Source: Polynucleobacter sp. AM-25C3 (GTDB taxonomy: Bacteria > Pseudomonadota > Gammaproteobacteria > Burkholderiales > Burkholderiaceae). From it: 63,586 nucleotides of DNA. A model generated the notes under the pieces. That model did no database searches, was not told the DNA's origin, and saw nothing but the letters and a program-made list of their open reading frames with translations. The translations under genes were made by a program, and so were the position numbers. Positions within the stretch are counted from its first letter, which is position 1. Each line of letters opens with the position of its first letter. Where the stretch lies: positions 1 through 63,586 of the forward strand of contig NZ_JACVOS010000014.1 of the NCBI RefSeq assembly GCF_018882335.1. The letters run 5' to 3'. Shown here piece by piece: positions 24,492-34,036 of this stretch.

Positions 24492-25120
24492 TGACTACTA
24501 TGATTAAAAAAATTCTGATTTGGGATTTACCCACTCGGGTATTTCATTGGGGTTTGGTTCTGTGCTTTGTTGGCGCCATCTTGACCCAAGAAAGTGAGAA
24601 ATATCGCTTATTTCATGTGACCTTTGGCTACACCATGATGGGTTTAGTCGTTTTTAGATTGCTATGGGGCCTTATTGGAACAAGGTACTCTCGATTTTCA
24701 TCATTCTTTTTTGGCCTTGGTAGTATTAAAAGCTACCTATTTAGCCTGCTTAAAAATAGACCACTTCATTATTTGGGCCATAACCCATTGGGGTCGCTTG
24801 CGATTTATTTGATACTCACCATCATTCTGTGTATTTCCGCGACTGGCTACTGCATCTTTAATGATATAGGGGCTAATTGGCTATCTGAGGCTCATGAGGT
24901 CTTCGCCAATGTACTTATCGCCGTTGTTGTTATCCACGTCTTGGGCGTTGCAATTAGTGGTTATTTGCATCAAGAAAACTTGGTTCGCTCGATGATTACC
25001 GGCTTTAAGCGGGGGGTTGCTCAGGAAGGCATAAAAAATACATACACTCTTTTAGTCATTGCATTAGCTATCATTGCTAGTATTGGATACTTCTGGTTTT
25101 ATCAATTTGGAATGCATTAA
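24491..25120 (+). CDS. Cytochrome b561-type membrane protein
   Basis: This 209-residue protein starts with IKKILIWDLPTRVFHWGLVL, the signature of Ni-hydrogenase/cytochrome b561-like subunits, and has about four to five membrane segments with conserved histidines (H in FHWG, FHVTFG, EAHEVFANV, VVIHVLG) to bind b hemes. It links the quinone pool to the periplasmic DHC/SHP cytochromes. It overlaps the genes on both sides by 1 nt (TAATG), so the cytochromes and response regulator are translationally coupled. Confidence 0.88.
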   Translation: MTTMIKKILIWDLPTRVFHWGLVLCFVGAILTQESEKYRLFHVTFGYTMMGLVVFRLLWGLIGTRYSRFSSFFFGLGSIKSYLFSLLKNRPLHYLGHNPLGSLAIYLILTIILCISATGYCIFNDIGANWLSEAHEVFANVLIAVVVIHVLGVAISGYLHQENLVRSMITGFKRGVAQEGIKNTYTLLVIALAIIASIGYFWFYQFGMH

Positions 25121-25782
25121 TGCGCATATTGCTCGCAGAGGATGATCAACAGCTTGGATACGCCCTTAAGGCTGGGCTAGAGCATGAAGGTTTTATTGTT
25201 GATTGGGTTAGGGATGGAAGTGCGGCTCGTTACGAGGCCAGCATATCCAATTACTCAGCATTGGTGCTCGATATTAATATGCCTCTGATGAGCGGCATAG
25301 ATGTTCTGAAAAGCGCTCGCAATTCCGGAAATACTACCCCGGTCCTTATGCTTACGGCTCAAGATGAAGTAAGCGCTATTGCGGAGACATTAGATCTTGG
25401 CGGCGATGACTATGTTGTTAAGCCTGTTGAAATTGTTGTTTTGGCTGCGCGACTAAGGGCCATCATCAGACGTTCTGAGGGCTCCAGTAGCAATGACCTT
25501 ACCCTCGGAAGTCTACGCTTAAGTCCAAAGAAGCATCTTGTGACTTTGGCAGGGGAGGATATCAGTCTTTCCAAGAGAGAGTTTGCGTTGCTGCACAGTC
25601 TAATGATTTCTTCTGGTCGAGTCCTCACAAAAGAACAAATTGAGTCTCAAATGTATAGCTGGGGTCACGAGGTCGAGAGTAACGCTATCGAAGTGCACAT
25701 CCATAATCTGCGCAAGAAGATTGGGGCCGACTACATCCGCACTATTCGCGGTATCGGATATCAAATTAAAGATATCTCATGA
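25120..25782 (+). CDS. OmpR/PhoB-family response regulator (QseB-like)
   Basis: This 220-residue protein has a receiver domain with acidic pocket E7-D8-D9, phospho-acceptor D51 in LVLDINMP and Lys in VVKPVE, then a winged-helix C-terminal domain (SKREFALLHSLMISSGRVLT to IRTIRGIGYQI). It is a cytoplasmic DNA-binding regulator and overlaps the sensor kinase by 4 nt. SHP/DHC/cytochrome b operons in other proteobacteria often include such a two-component pair, so it probably controls this operon. The target site was not identified. Confidence 0.93.
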   Translation: MRILLAEDDQQLGYALKAGLEHEGFIVDWVRDGSAARYEASISNYSALVLDINMPLMSGIDVLKSARNSGNTTPVLMLTAQDEVSAIAETLDLGGDDYVVKPVEIVVLAARLRAIIRRSEGSSSNDLTLGSLRLSPKKHLVTLAGEDISLSKREFALLHSLMISSGRVLTKEQIESQMYSWGHEVESNAIEVHIHNLRKKIGADYIRTIRGIGYQIKDIS

Positions 25783-26861
25783 GCGCCCAGAATTTCTCCT
25801 TGCGCAATCGCTTACTTTTTTGGGTGCTCGGTAGTATCACCGTCATCTGGGGCATTGCTTCCATCCTGGTTTGGTATGACGCAAAAATGGAGCTTGAGGA
25901 AATAATCGAAAAAATCATTTCAAATCAAATGGGCATCCCCAGACTCATTCATGAAAAGGAGGAGTTGCTAGATGCATTACTATGGGGATTAATCAGACCA
26001 TTGATTATGGGTTTACCTATCTTGGCTATCGTTGCCTCAGTTGTAATCTTTTGGTCAAATAGATCATTCACCGCTCTTAGTGAAGCGCTTTCCAAAAAAT
26101 CCCTCAACTCAATAGAGCCCATTACTTTAGATGCTCTACCAATAGAATTAAAGCCAGTTTTAGATGAGTTAAATGCATTGCTTGCAAAGCTTGCTAATGC
26201 AGTTGAAAAAGAAAAGCGTTTTATTGCTGATGCCGCACACGAACTTCGAACGCCAATCGCCGCAATTAGAGCGCAGGCTGAAGTTTTGGGCTTTAGTCCG
26301 GAGTTAGACCCGGTCGGAGTTCAGAATCTCATTGATGGTTGCGATAGGGCAAGTCGCCTGATTGGTCAATTATTAGCGCTCTCTAGAATTGATTCAGAAA
26401 GGGCTGAGTTTGTTCAAGAAAATATAAACCTTCATGAAATTACAAGTCTAGTTGTAGCAGATGTATACGATCGTATTGAAGAGAAAAAGCAAATAATTGA
26501 GTTGACTGGCTCAGATTCCGTTAAGGTTTTGGTAAATAAAGACTTGCTTTCTATCCTCCTTAGAAATCTCATCGATAACGCATCAAGGTATACCCCAAAT
26601 GGTGGGAGAATTTCAATCGATATTCGTATTCTAGATGCAGCCCCATGCATTATTTTTGAAGATAGTGGCCCAGGTATTGCTGCCGATATTTTGCCGCGAT
26701 TGGGTGAGCGGTTCTTTAGGGGGTCAGCAAGTGAGGTTTCAACTGGGTCTGGCTTGGGCTGGTCAATTATTAAGCAAATTGCCAGTGTTGAGAGGGCGAC
26801 TGTTTCAGTCGAGTCTTCATCAAAGTTCGGCGGCTTAAAGGTCGTGCTGAAATTTACGTAA
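25779..26861 (+). CDS. Sensor histidine kinase (QseC-like)
   Basis: This 360-residue kinase has two membrane helices (about residues 12-32 and 72-92) around a short periplasmic part of roughly 40 residues. It has a HisKA box FIADAAHELRTPIA (H154), N box LLRNLIDNASRYTPNGG, and G boxes FEDSGPGIA and GSGLGWSIIKQ. The small sensor domain suggests detection of a membrane or redox signal rather than a large ligand. It partners the response regulator through a 4-nt overlap. The next gene follows after 26 nt. Confidence 0.93.
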   Translation: MSAQNFSLRNRLLFWVLGSITVIWGIASILVWYDAKMELEEIIEKIISNQMGIPRLIHEKEELLDALLWGLIRPLIMGLPILAIVASVVIFWSNRSFTALSEALSKKSLNSIEPITLDALPIELKPVLDELNALLAKLANAVEKEKRFIADAAHELRTPIAAIRAQAEVLGFSPELDPVGVQNLIDGCDRASRLIGQLLALSRIDSERAEFVQENINLHEITSLVVADVYDRIEEKKQIIELTGSDSVKVLVNKDLLSILLRNLIDNASRYTPNGGRISIDIRILDAAPCIIFEDSGPGIAADILPRLGERFFRGSASEVSTGSGLGWSIIKQIASVERATVSVESSSKFGGLKVVLKFT

Positions 26862-26887
26862 GTAATATTGATTGAGTTGAGCCATCC

Positions 26888-27334
26888 TTGAAATGCCTCC
26901 ACATTCTTTTTCTATTGATTTTCGCTACCCCTGCTTTGGCAGCAGAGCCCCTGGTTTTTAATTGTGAGCGCACGGAAAAGAATTACATCGAAACTTACGA
27001 GTTAATCGTCAGCCCCGCCTCCAAAACTCAAAAAGCCAAAGTCTTTGTCGATGGCAGAGATTTGGATCAATTTAATGAGTTGGGTCGCCAGACAAGTAAG
27101 AATGTATTGCTTACTGAATCCACGATATTGATTTCAATAGAGGCTTACTTTCCACCAGAGAGTTTTGATGGCGTTCAATACGGAGCGGGCACAGTAAAGA
27201 CGGTAATTTCGATTAACCGCTCTACCGGTCAACTGAGAAAGGCGGAAACCATTCAAGGTGGAATTCTGTCGGCATCTCTAGGTGAGGGTACAAAGACCTA
27301 TCAAGAGCAATGCACTTTCCCCAAGAAACCTTAA
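26888..27334 (+). CDS. Small exported protein, unknown
   Basis: This 148-residue protein begins with a TTG start (MKCLHILFLLIFATPALAAE if decoded as Met), giving a signal peptide cut after ALA. The mature part (PLVFNCERTEKNYIETYELI ... YQEQCTFPKK) has two cysteines framing a beta-rich domain. No family is recognised. It is 26 nt after the kinase and could be part of that operon, perhaps as a periplasmic accessory, but there is no motif to support this. It runs into exbD from the other strand with a 4-nt overlap. Confidence 0.6.
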   Translation: MKCLHILFLLIFATPALAAEPLVFNCERTEKNYIETYELIVSPASKTQKAKVFVDGRDLDQFNELGRQTSKNVLLTESTILISIEAYFPPESFDGVQYGAGTVKTVISINRSTGQLRKAETIQGGILSASLGEGTKTYQEQCTFPKKP

Positions 27335-27744
27335 TTGGGTTCTGTCACAAATCCCAGTTTAGTTAAGCCAGCGCGACGCGATGCTGCCAGTACTTGAGCA
27401 ACGTATTCATATTTAACGGATTTATCGGCACGCAAATTAATTTCCGGTTGGGGTTCTTTCTGAGCTGCTTTTTCTGCATAGCCATCGAAAGTCTTTAAAT
27501 CAATCGGCGTGCTATTCCAAAAGATTTGGCCTTTAGCATCAATCGACAGTTGTACGGATTCGGGTTTGACTTCATTGCGGACACTATTTGCTTTTGGAAG
27601 TTCCACTTTAACCGCCTGCTGGATTACTGGCAGGGTGATGATAAAAATAATCAAAAGTACCAACATGACGTCCACCATCGGAGTCATGTTGATTTCGGCC
27701 ATGATGCCGCTTTCTTCCGGGTCGCTCTGAAGATTAAAAGACAT
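27331..27744 (-). CDS. exbD: ExbD/TolR-family biopolymer transport protein
   Basis: This 137-residue protein has one N-terminal membrane helix (VDVMLVLLIIFIITLPV) preceded by MAEINMTPM, the ExbD/TolR signature with the proton-path Asp in MVDVML. The periplasmic C-terminal part is about 90 residues. ExbD forms the proton-driven motor with ExbB and energises TonB. It lies 2 nt downstream of exbB and closes the murI-tonB-exbB-exbD run on the minus strand. Confidence 0.93.
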   Translation of the reverse strand: MSFNLQSDPEESGIMAEINMTPMVDVMLVLLIIFIITLPVIQQAVKVELPKANSVRNEVKPESVQLSIDAKGQIFWNSTPIDLKTFDGYAEKAAQKEPQPEINLRADKSVKYEYVAQVLAASRRAGLTKLGFVTEPN

Positions 27745-27746
27745 AT

Positions 27747-28439
27747 TTATTCTCCGGACTTCACGCGGGCGCCAGTCACAAAGTAAGCGAGTAAATCATT
27801 GCCAAAGCGATTGAGATCAGCAAGTAATAATTTATTGGCACGGTTGATCGCATTAAAGCCCAGCACCGCTGGAATCGCTACCGCCAAACCTAAAGCAGTC
27901 ATGATCAGAGCCTCACCAATCGGGCCAGCCACTTGATCAATTTGTGCGCTACCAGAACTGCTAATGGCAATCAAAGCGTGATAGATGCCCCAAACAGTTC
28001 CGAACAAGCCAATAAACGGAGCGGTGGCACCAGTAGAGCCAAGAAAGGTAAGTCCTTTTTGTAGTTGAGCAGCTACACCATCAATACTGTTTTTCAGGCT
28101 TCTTGCCATCCATTCGGAATAGTTCAGTGTTTGCAAGAGTTCTCGATGATTGGTAGATTGACTCTGATGATGGCCCGAGGCGCCACTTGCTGCTTTGGCA
28201 ATTTGGTAATAAGGATTGCTTGCATGACTAGTGAATGCATTCAGACCTTGATCATAGGAAGTGGCGCGCCAAAATTGATCAAGCTCAGGTTTAAGTTTGC
28301 GTAGATTGCGTAAATCCCAGAAGCGCGATAGCAAAATCACCCAAGTCACGATTGAGCAAACGAGAAGGGCAAGCGCTACAAAGCGGGTAATGGCATCGCC
28401 CTCGAGCCATAAATTTGCTAAGCCAAATGGTGTATTCAT
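27747..28439 (-). CDS. exbB: ExbB/TolQ/MotA-family proton channel protein
   Basis: This 230-residue protein has three membrane helices: ITRFVALALLVCSIVTWVIL near the N-terminus and two later ones in the conserved block LGSTGATAPFIGLFGTVWGI and EALIMTALGLAVAIPAVLGF. This is the MotA/TolQ/ExbB signature. It conducts protons with ExbD to power TonB-dependent uptake across the outer membrane. It is placed between TonB and ExbD with gaps of 5 and 2 nt, as in typical betaproteobacterial ton operons. Confidence 0.93.
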   Translation of the reverse strand: MNTPFGLANLWLEGDAITRFVALALLVCSIVTWVILLSRFWDLRNLRKLKPELDQFWRATSYDQGLNAFTSHASNPYYQIAKAASGASGHHQSQSTNHRELLQTLNYSEWMARSLKNSIDGVAAQLQKGLTFLGSTGATAPFIGLFGTVWGIYHALIAISSSGSAQIDQVAGPIGEALIMTALGLAVAIPAVLGFNAINRANKLLLADLNRFGNDLLAYFVTGARVKSGE

Positions 28440-28444
28440 AATGA

Positions 28445-29140
28445 TTAATTCTTTAAATTAAATTTAATTAAAAGGTTAGTAGAAATTCTGGCGGGTGTGC
28501 CGTTGACTAAGAATGGTTTAAAGCGATAACGTCGACCTATTTCGCTTGCTGCTCGATCTAAGCGCGGAAATGAACTAGAGCGCAACAATGCGACATCTTC
28601 AACACTTCCTGATTCATCAATAATTAATCTGACTACCACTTCACCTTGCTCTCCAGATCGCTTGGAAAATGAGGGGTAGTAGGCATCTGCATCGGGTTGA
28701 TACACGACGACTAGTTTACCAATGTCAGTCTGAATGGGTGTGCCGCTAGATCCCGAAGTGGTGGCGGGTGCCACTGTTGCATTGGGGGCCTGGGATTCAC
28801 TCTTGGACTGCTGTTGCGTAGGTGGTGTGGCGGCTTGTTGCTGAGATTGGGGTGGCGTTGGTGCTTGAGAGGACTTTTCAGTGACTGTTTCCTTCTTTTC
28901 TTCTTGCTTGGGTTTTGGGGGAGGGGCAGCGGGAGCGGCTTGAGGCTGCTTAGCGGCCTCAGGGCTCACTAGATTGGCCATCACCCGCGTATCGTCGAGA
29001 TTATTCTCGTTATCCGGCTTCATGCCACTCTGAAAGCCAATTAAAAACAGCAGATGTAAAGCGATCACGATGCCGATGATGATGCGTTCGGTTTTGTCGA
29101 AGGGCAGTCGAGCACTCATGTGGGTGAAGAAGGTGCTCAT
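28445..29140 (-). CDS. TonB-family energy transducer
   Basis: This 231-residue protein has one membrane helix (IIIGIVIALHLLFLIGF), a Pro/Ala/Gln/Lys-rich periplasmic stretch (about residues 55-130, PAAPPPKPKQEEKKETVTEK) and a C-terminal TonB domain (YYPSFSKRSGEQGEVVVRLI to FNLKN). The proline-rich part spans the periplasm to touch outer-membrane receptors. The gene start overlaps the murI stop by 4 nt (ATGA), so it is expressed with murI. No TonB-dependent receptor gene is in the window. Confidence 0.9.
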   Translation of the reverse strand: MSTFFTHMSARLPFDKTERIIIGIVIALHLLFLIGFQSGMKPDNENNLDDTRVMANLVSPEAAKQPQAAPAAPPPKPKQEEKKETVTEKSSQAPTPPQSQQQAATPPTQQQSKSESQAPNATVAPATTSGSSGTPIQTDIGKLVVVYQPDADAYYPSFSKRSGEQGEVVVRLIIDESGSVEDVALLRSSSFPRLDRAASEIGRRYRFKPFLVNGTPARISTNLLIKFNLKN

Positions 29141-29946
29141 TTGAAGGTGCTCACCAACTGAGATTGAATGCAGTGTGCGCTCAGATCAGACTGCATTAAT
29201 TCTTGCGCCATTAGATGCAAGCCATCCGCATCTTTACTGCTAATGAATTGAATGGAGCCACACTGATCATTATCTAGACGCTTACCTTGCGACTCCAATT
29301 TGCGTTTAAGTTGGCGTACTACCGCATCGCTGGTATCAATGAGATTAATTGAATCACCCAGCAACTTGCGAATGGCTTTTCTCAGGAAGGGGTAATGAGT
29401 GCAGCCCAAGACAAGGGTATCGGCTCCTGCATCCTGAATGGGTTCAAGATGCTCTGCCAGTAGCTCTAAGGTTTCTTCGTCATTGGCTTGGCCCGCTTCA
29501 ATCAATGGAACTAAACCTGCGCCAGCTTGTTTTATAAATTGACAGTCATTTGGGAGTGTCGCTAATAAGGCATTGAACTTATCGCTTTTGAGCGTAGCCT
29601 CAGTAGCTAGGACGCCCACGATGCCATTGCTTGATTGCATTGCCGCTGGCTTAATACCGGGCTCGACACCAATGATGGGAATATTGCTGAGCTCAGTACG
29701 AATATGCGCTATTGCTTCAGCGGTAGCAGTATTGCAGGCAACCATAATCGCATCGCAGCCTTGCGCCGCCAAATATAGACAGAGCTCCATACTGCGTGAG
29801 GCAATCCACTCGCTCGATTTTTCTCCATAAGGAGCATTGATGGAGTCGGCCAAATAAATATAGTCGTGCTCGGGAAGCTGGCGCAGAGCCTCGTCCAAAA
29901 TGGATAAGCCTCCAACCCCAGAATCAAATACTCCGATGAGTGCCAA
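29137..29946 (-). CDS. murI: Glutamate racemase
   Basis: This 269-residue protein begins IGVFDSGVGGLSILDEAL, with the first catalytic cysteine in MVACNTATAEAI and the second in LVLGCTHYPFLRK, the two-base pair of glutamate racemase. It makes D-glutamate for peptidoglycan in the cytoplasm. The length matches the family. It is the first gene of a minus-strand run leading into tonB-exbB-exbD, and fumarase lies 41 nt upstream on the same strand. Confidence 0.96.
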   Translation of the reverse strand: MALIGVFDSGVGGLSILDEALRQLPEHDYIYLADSINAPYGEKSSEWIASRSMELCLYLAAQGCDAIMVACNTATAEAIAHIRTELSNIPIIGVEPGIKPAAMQSSNGIVGVLATEATLKSDKFNALLATLPNDCQFIKQAGAGLVPLIEAGQANDEETLELLAEHLEPIQDAGADTLVLGCTHYPFLRKAIRKLLGDSINLIDTSDAVVRQLKRKLESQGKRLDNDQCGSIQFISSKDADGLHLMAQELMQSDLSAHCIQSQLVSTFK

Positions 29947-29987
29947 GTAACAGTCGCTTAACTATGAATCGCTATTAATCATTTGCC

Positions 29988-31511
29988 TTAAACAATCTTG
30001 ACTGGAATGCCACCAATCTTTGCTTGCCATTCTTTCGGGCCAATCTCGTGCATAGAGGTGCCATCCGAGCTCACTGCAACGGTTACCGGCATATCCTTGA
30101 CATCGAACTCATAAATCGCTTCCATGCCTAAGTCAGCAAAGCCAACCACCTTAGCCGTCTGAATCGCTTTAGATACTAGGTAAGCAGCACCACCAACCGC
30201 CATCAAGTAAGCAGACTTATGTTTCTTGATTGCTTCAATCGCAGTAGGACCACGCTCCGCCTTACCAATCATGGAGATTAAGCCAGTCTGAGCTAGCATC
30301 ATCTCCGTGAACTTATCCATACGAGTCGCTGTCGTTGGGCCAGCAGGGCCAACTGCTTCGTTACCAACTGGATCGACTGGTCCGACGTAATAGATCACGC
30401 GATTCTTAAAGCTCACTGGCAACTCTTCACCTTTGGCAAGCATGTCCTGTATGCGTTTATGTGCGGCATCGCGACCAGTCAAGATTTTGCCGTTCAATAG
30501 TAGCGTTTCGCCTTCTTTCCAGCTGGCCACTTCTTCGGCAGTCAGCGTATCCAAGTTCACACGCTTGGATTTTTTGGTATCTGGAGTCCAGGTGACATCT
30601 GGCCAATCAGACAATGAAGGTGTCTCTAATTTTGCGGGGCCATCACCATGTAAATGGAAATGCACGTGACGAGTAGCGGCGCAGTTCGGAATCATGGCAA
30701 CCGGTAAGGATGCTGCATGAGTTGGGCATTCCATGATCTTGATGTCAAGAACCGTAGCTAAACCACCCAAACCTTGAGCGCCAATACCTAGCTTGTTTAC
30801 TTTGTCGAAAATCTCTAAACGCAATTCTTCAGCACGTGTTTTGGCTCCACGGGCGATGAGTTCCTGAATATCTACAGGACCCATTAAAGACTCTTTAGCC
30901 ATGAGCATGGCTTTTTCTGGGGTTCCGCCAATGCCGATACCCAAAATGCCAGGAGGGCACCAGCCTGCGCCCATGGTGGGAACAGTTTTGAGAACCCAAT
31001 CTACGATGGAGTCAGAAGGATTCAGCATGACCATTTTGGCTTTGTTCTCAGAGCCGCCACCCTTGGCTGCGCAAATGACTTCGACATCATCGCCTGGAAC
31101 GATTTCGTAATGAACGACAGCGGGGGTGTTGTCACCGGTATTTTTGCGTTTACCTGCTGGATCAGTCAAAACTGAAGCGCGGAGTGGGTTATCTGGGTTC
31201 ATATAAGCACGACGAACACCTTCATTCACCATCTCAGTAACGCTCATCGTGGCATCACCCCATTGGACATTCATACCAATTTTGAGGAAAACGACTGCAA
31301 TACCAGTGTCCTGACAAAGAGGGCGGTGACCTTCTGCGCACATGCGGCTATTAGTCAAGATTTGAGCAATAGCATCCTTGGCTGCAGCACCTTGCTCTAA
31401 CTCATAAGCCTTACCCATGGCGGAGATAAAGTCCTTTGGGTGATAGTAGGAAATGAACTGAAATGCGTCTGCAACACTTTGAATGAGGTCGTTTTGTTTG
31501 ATATTTGTCAT
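29988..31511 (-). CDS. Class I fumarate hydratase (4Fe-4S)
   Basis: This 507-residue protein has the alpha part (CAEGHRPLCQDTGIAVVFLK, with cluster cysteines) fused to the beta part (YYVGPVDPVGNEAVGPAGPT). This is the class I iron-sulfur fumarase of the tricarboxylic acid cycle, converting fumarate to malate. The single-chain layout and length match the family. It is oxygen-sensitive through its 4Fe-4S cluster. The start follows a 167-nt gap to the divergent acs gene, so both promoters lie between. Confidence 0.92.
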   Translation of the reverse strand: MTNIKQNDLIQSVADAFQFISYYHPKDFISAMGKAYELEQGAAAKDAIAQILTNSRMCAEGHRPLCQDTGIAVVFLKIGMNVQWGDATMSVTEMVNEGVRRAYMNPDNPLRASVLTDPAGKRKNTGDNTPAVVHYEIVPGDDVEVICAAKGGGSENKAKMVMLNPSDSIVDWVLKTVPTMGAGWCPPGILGIGIGGTPEKAMLMAKESLMGPVDIQELIARGAKTRAEELRLEIFDKVNKLGIGAQGLGGLATVLDIKIMECPTHAASLPVAMIPNCAATRHVHFHLHGDGPAKLETPSLSDWPDVTWTPDTKKSKRVNLDTLTAEEVASWKEGETLLLNGKILTGRDAAHKRIQDMLAKGEELPVSFKNRVIYYVGPVDPVGNEAVGPAGPTTATRMDKFTEMMLAQTGLISMIGKAERGPTAIEAIKKHKSAYLMAVGGAAYLVSKAIQTAKVVGFADLGMEAIYEFDVKDMPVTVAVSSDGTSMHEIGPKEWQAKIGGIPVKIV

Positions 31512-31678
31512 GGTTTAAGGGTCAATTAAGTAAGGTTTTTTCTATTTTAAGGGTTTGCCATAGAGCAAATCTAGCGTGTTTTCACTTATCTTATTAGCTC
31601 TTAGGGATGCGTTTCCCTGATTCTGCGTTATTTTCGCTGAAAAAGATGACTGATTATTGACTAGAAGGGCTGTGAAGC

Positions 31679-33652
31679 ATGGAACCATTAATGCAAGAAA
31701 ATCGCGTATTTAACCCACCTGCAGACTTTGTTAAGGGTGCGACCATTCCCGGAATGGAGGCTTACAACAAGCTCTGTGCTGAAGCTGAGAAGGATTATGA
31801 CGGTTTCTGGGGGCGTCTTGCAAAAGAAAATATGTTCTGGAAAAAGCCTTTTACCAAGGTTCTCGATGAATCTAAGGCGCCTTTCTACAAATGGTTTGAG
31901 GATGGCACAACGAATGCTTCCTATAACTGTTTAGACCGTCAGGTCGAAAACGGTCTTGGTAATAAGACTGCAATTATTTTTGAAGCAGATGATGGCTCTG
32001 TTACGAAAGTAACTTACCAAGAAATGCTTGAGCGCGTTTGCAAAATGGCAAATGCACTGCGCAAAATGGGCATCAAGTCTGGTGACCGCGTCATTATTTA
32101 TATGGCAATGACTATCGAAGGCATTGTTGCTATGCAGGCGTGCGCCCGTATCGGTGCAATTCACTCTGTGGTGTTTGGTGGCTTTTCAGCGCAAGCTTTG
32201 CGTGATCGAATTATTGACGTAGGTGCCATTGCAGTGATTACTGCTGATGGGCAGTTCCGTGGCGGCAAATCATTACCATTGAAAGCGATTTGTGACGAAG
32301 CGCTTTCAAATGGCGAATGCGGCAATGTAAAGCATGTCATCGTAAGCAAACGTACTGGCACTGAAGTCACCATGACTGCGGGTCGTGATGTTTGGATGCA
32401 AGAGATCGTAGCGAATGAAGCTGCAACTTGCGAGCCAGAGTGGGTAAGCGCTGAGCATCCACTGTTTATTCTTTACACATCTGGATCTACTGGTAAGCCA
32501 AAGGGTGTTCAGCACTCAACAGGCGGTTACCTCTTGTGGGCGATTCTCACAATGAAGTGGACCTTTGACATCAAACCTAACGACGTGTTCTGGTGTACCG
32601 CTGATATTGGTTGGGTAACAGGTCACTCCTATATTACTTATGGCCCACTCGCAGTAGGCGCTACTGAAATCGTGTTTGAAGGTGTGCCAACCTATCCAAA
32701 TGCTGGCCGTTTCTGGGACATGATCCAAAAACACAAAGCAACCATTTTCTACACCGCACCAACAGCGATTCGTTCATTGATCAAAGCGTCAAGTAATGAT
32801 GCAGCTGTTCATCCAAAGAGCTATGACTTGTCCTCACTGCGCCTCTTGGGTTCTGTTGGCGAGCCAATCAATCCAGAAGCTTGGATGTGGTACTACGAGA
32901 ATGTCGGCGGCTCACGTTGCCCAATCGCAGATACCTTCTGGCAAACAGAAACTGGCGGTCATATGATTTCACCATTGCCGGGTGCAACGCCAATGATTCC
33001 AGGTTCATGCACATTGCCATTGCCAGGCATCATGGCGGCGATTGTGGATGAAGCGGGTGTAGATGTGCCAAACGGTCAAGGCGGTATCTTGGTTGTAAAA
33101 CGTCCATGGCCTTCCATGATTCGTACGATTTGGAATGACCCCGATCGTTTCGTGAAGTCATATTTCCCAGAAGAGTTGGGTGGCACTTTGTATCTTGCAG
33201 GTGACGGTGCAATCCGTAATAAAGAAACTGGCTACTTCACGATTACTGGTCGCATCGATGACGTATTGAACGTTTCCGGTCACCGTATGGGCACGATGGA
33301 AATTGAATCTTGCTTAGTTGCCAATCCATTAGTTGCTGAGGCAGCAGTAGTTGGCCGCCCTGATGATATGACTGGTGAAGCCATTTGTGTATTCGTGGTT
33401 CTGAAGGGCGGACGCCCAACAGGTGATGAAGCCAAGAAGATTGCAACGGAGTTACGTAACTGGGTAGGTAAAGAGATCGGCCCGATTGCTAAGCCTAAGG
33501 ACGTACGCTTTGGTGATAACTTGCCTAAAACGCGTTCCGGCAAAATCATGCGTCGCTTGCTGCGCGTGATTGCTAAAGGTGAAGAGGTGACTCAAGATAC
33601 TTCAACTCTCGAAAATCCAGCAATTTTGGATCAGCTCAAAGAGTCTGTATAA
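31679..33652 (+). CDS. acs: Acetate-CoA ligase (acetyl-CoA synthetase)
   Basis: This 657-residue protein is an AMP-forming acetyl-CoA synthetase: ATP loop [29 protein letters not shown], the hinge [20 protein letters not shown], and the catalytic lysine in [12 protein letters not shown]. It activates acetate through acetyl-AMP for growth on acetate, a common resource for these freshwater heterotrophs. ATG 31679 gives the usual length; ATG 31691 is an alternative. It is transcribed divergently from fumarase and followed by tRNA-Ser. Confidence 0.95.
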   Translation: MEPLMQENRVFNPPADFVKGATIPGMEAYNKLCAEAEKDYDGFWGRLAKENMFWKKPFTKVLDESKAPFYKWFEDGTTNASYNCLDRQVENGLGNKTAIIFEADDGSVTKVTYQEMLERVCKMANALRKMGIKSGDRVIIYMAMTIEGIVAMQACARIGAIHSVVFGGFSAQALRDRIIDVGAIAVITADGQFRGGKSLPLKAICDEALSNGECGNVKHVIVSKRTGTEVTMTAGRDVWMQEIVANEAATCEPEWVSAEHPLFILYTSGSTGKPKGVQHSTGGYLLWAILTMKWTFDIKPNDVFWCTADIGWVTGHSYITYGPLAVGATEIVFEGVPTYPNAGRFWDMIQKHKATIFYTAPTAIRSLIKASSNDAAVHPKSYDLSSLRLLGSVGEPINPEAWMWYYENVGGSRCPIADTFWQTETGGHMISPLPGATPMIPGSCTLPLPGIMAAIVDEAGVDVPNGQGGILVVKRPWPSMIRTIWNDPDRFVKSYFPEELGGTLYLAGDGAIRNKETGYFTITGRIDDVLNVSGHRMGTMEIESCLVANPLVAEAAVVGRPDDMTGEAICVFVVLKGGRPTGDEAKKIATELRNWVGKEIGPIAKPKDVRFGDNLPKTRSGKIMRRLLRVIAKGEEVTQDTSTLENPAILDQLKESV

Positions 33653-33711
33653 GTTGCTAGTCGCGCTTTTAGAGGCAACCTTTCCGGCATACGTATAATC
33701 AATGGCTGTAC

Positions 33712-33802
33712 GGAAGGGTGGATGAGCGGTTTAAGTCACACGCCTGGAAAGCGTGCGTAGGTTTATAGCCTACCGCGGGTTCGAATCCCGCCTCTTCCGC
33801 CA
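33712..33802 (+). tRNA. tRNA-Ser (anticodon GGA)
   Basis: Acceptor GGAAGGG (33712-33718) pairs with CTCTTCC near the 3' end, followed by G and an encoded CCA. The anticodon arm CACGC/GCGTG holds loop CTGGAAA (GGA). The long variable arm is typical of class II. A TATAAT lies at 33694-33699, 18 nt upstream. Confidence 0.97.
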
Positions 33803-33811
33803 GTAGTTTGA

Positions 33812-33833
33812 AACCACCTTCGGGTGGTTTTTT
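33812..33833 (+). terminator. Terminator after tRNA-Ser(GGA)
   Basis: AACCACC-TTCG-GGTGGTT hairpin (33812-33829) with T-run to 33833. Confidence 0.9.
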
Positions 33834-33959
33834 CATTGTTTTTCCCTGATTTTTACCCTAAATCAGTGCGCCCACCCCAATTATTTCACCCCTCAACCCC
33901 CTGTTTTTAATCAAAAAATGGGGTTTTTGATCTTTTTGTTGCGTTGCCGCAAATAATTC

Positions 33960-33970
33960 TTGCAGTGCAA
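33960..33970 (+). promoter_or_regulatory. TTGCAGTGCAA palindrome upstream of phasin (possible PhaR-type site)
   Basis: An 11-bp perfect palindrome with TGC/GCA arms lies 66 bp before the phasin start, beside a further TTGCGTTGCCGCAA-like stretch. PhaR repressors of polyhydroxybutyrate genes bind TGC-rich palindromes of this type; the assignment is by similarity of pattern only. Confidence 0.35.
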
Positions 33971-34036
33971 CAAAAAACTTTTTACAATGGTGCATCGCAA
34001 TAAATTTTATCAATTTAAAAAAGTTAGGAAAACACC

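Noticed and set aside
33893..33927. Hairpin-like AACCCC/GGGGTT with T-run after the tRNA-Ser terminator
   Set aside because: The stem is weak with mismatches and a better terminator already lies at 33812; not listed as a separate terminator.
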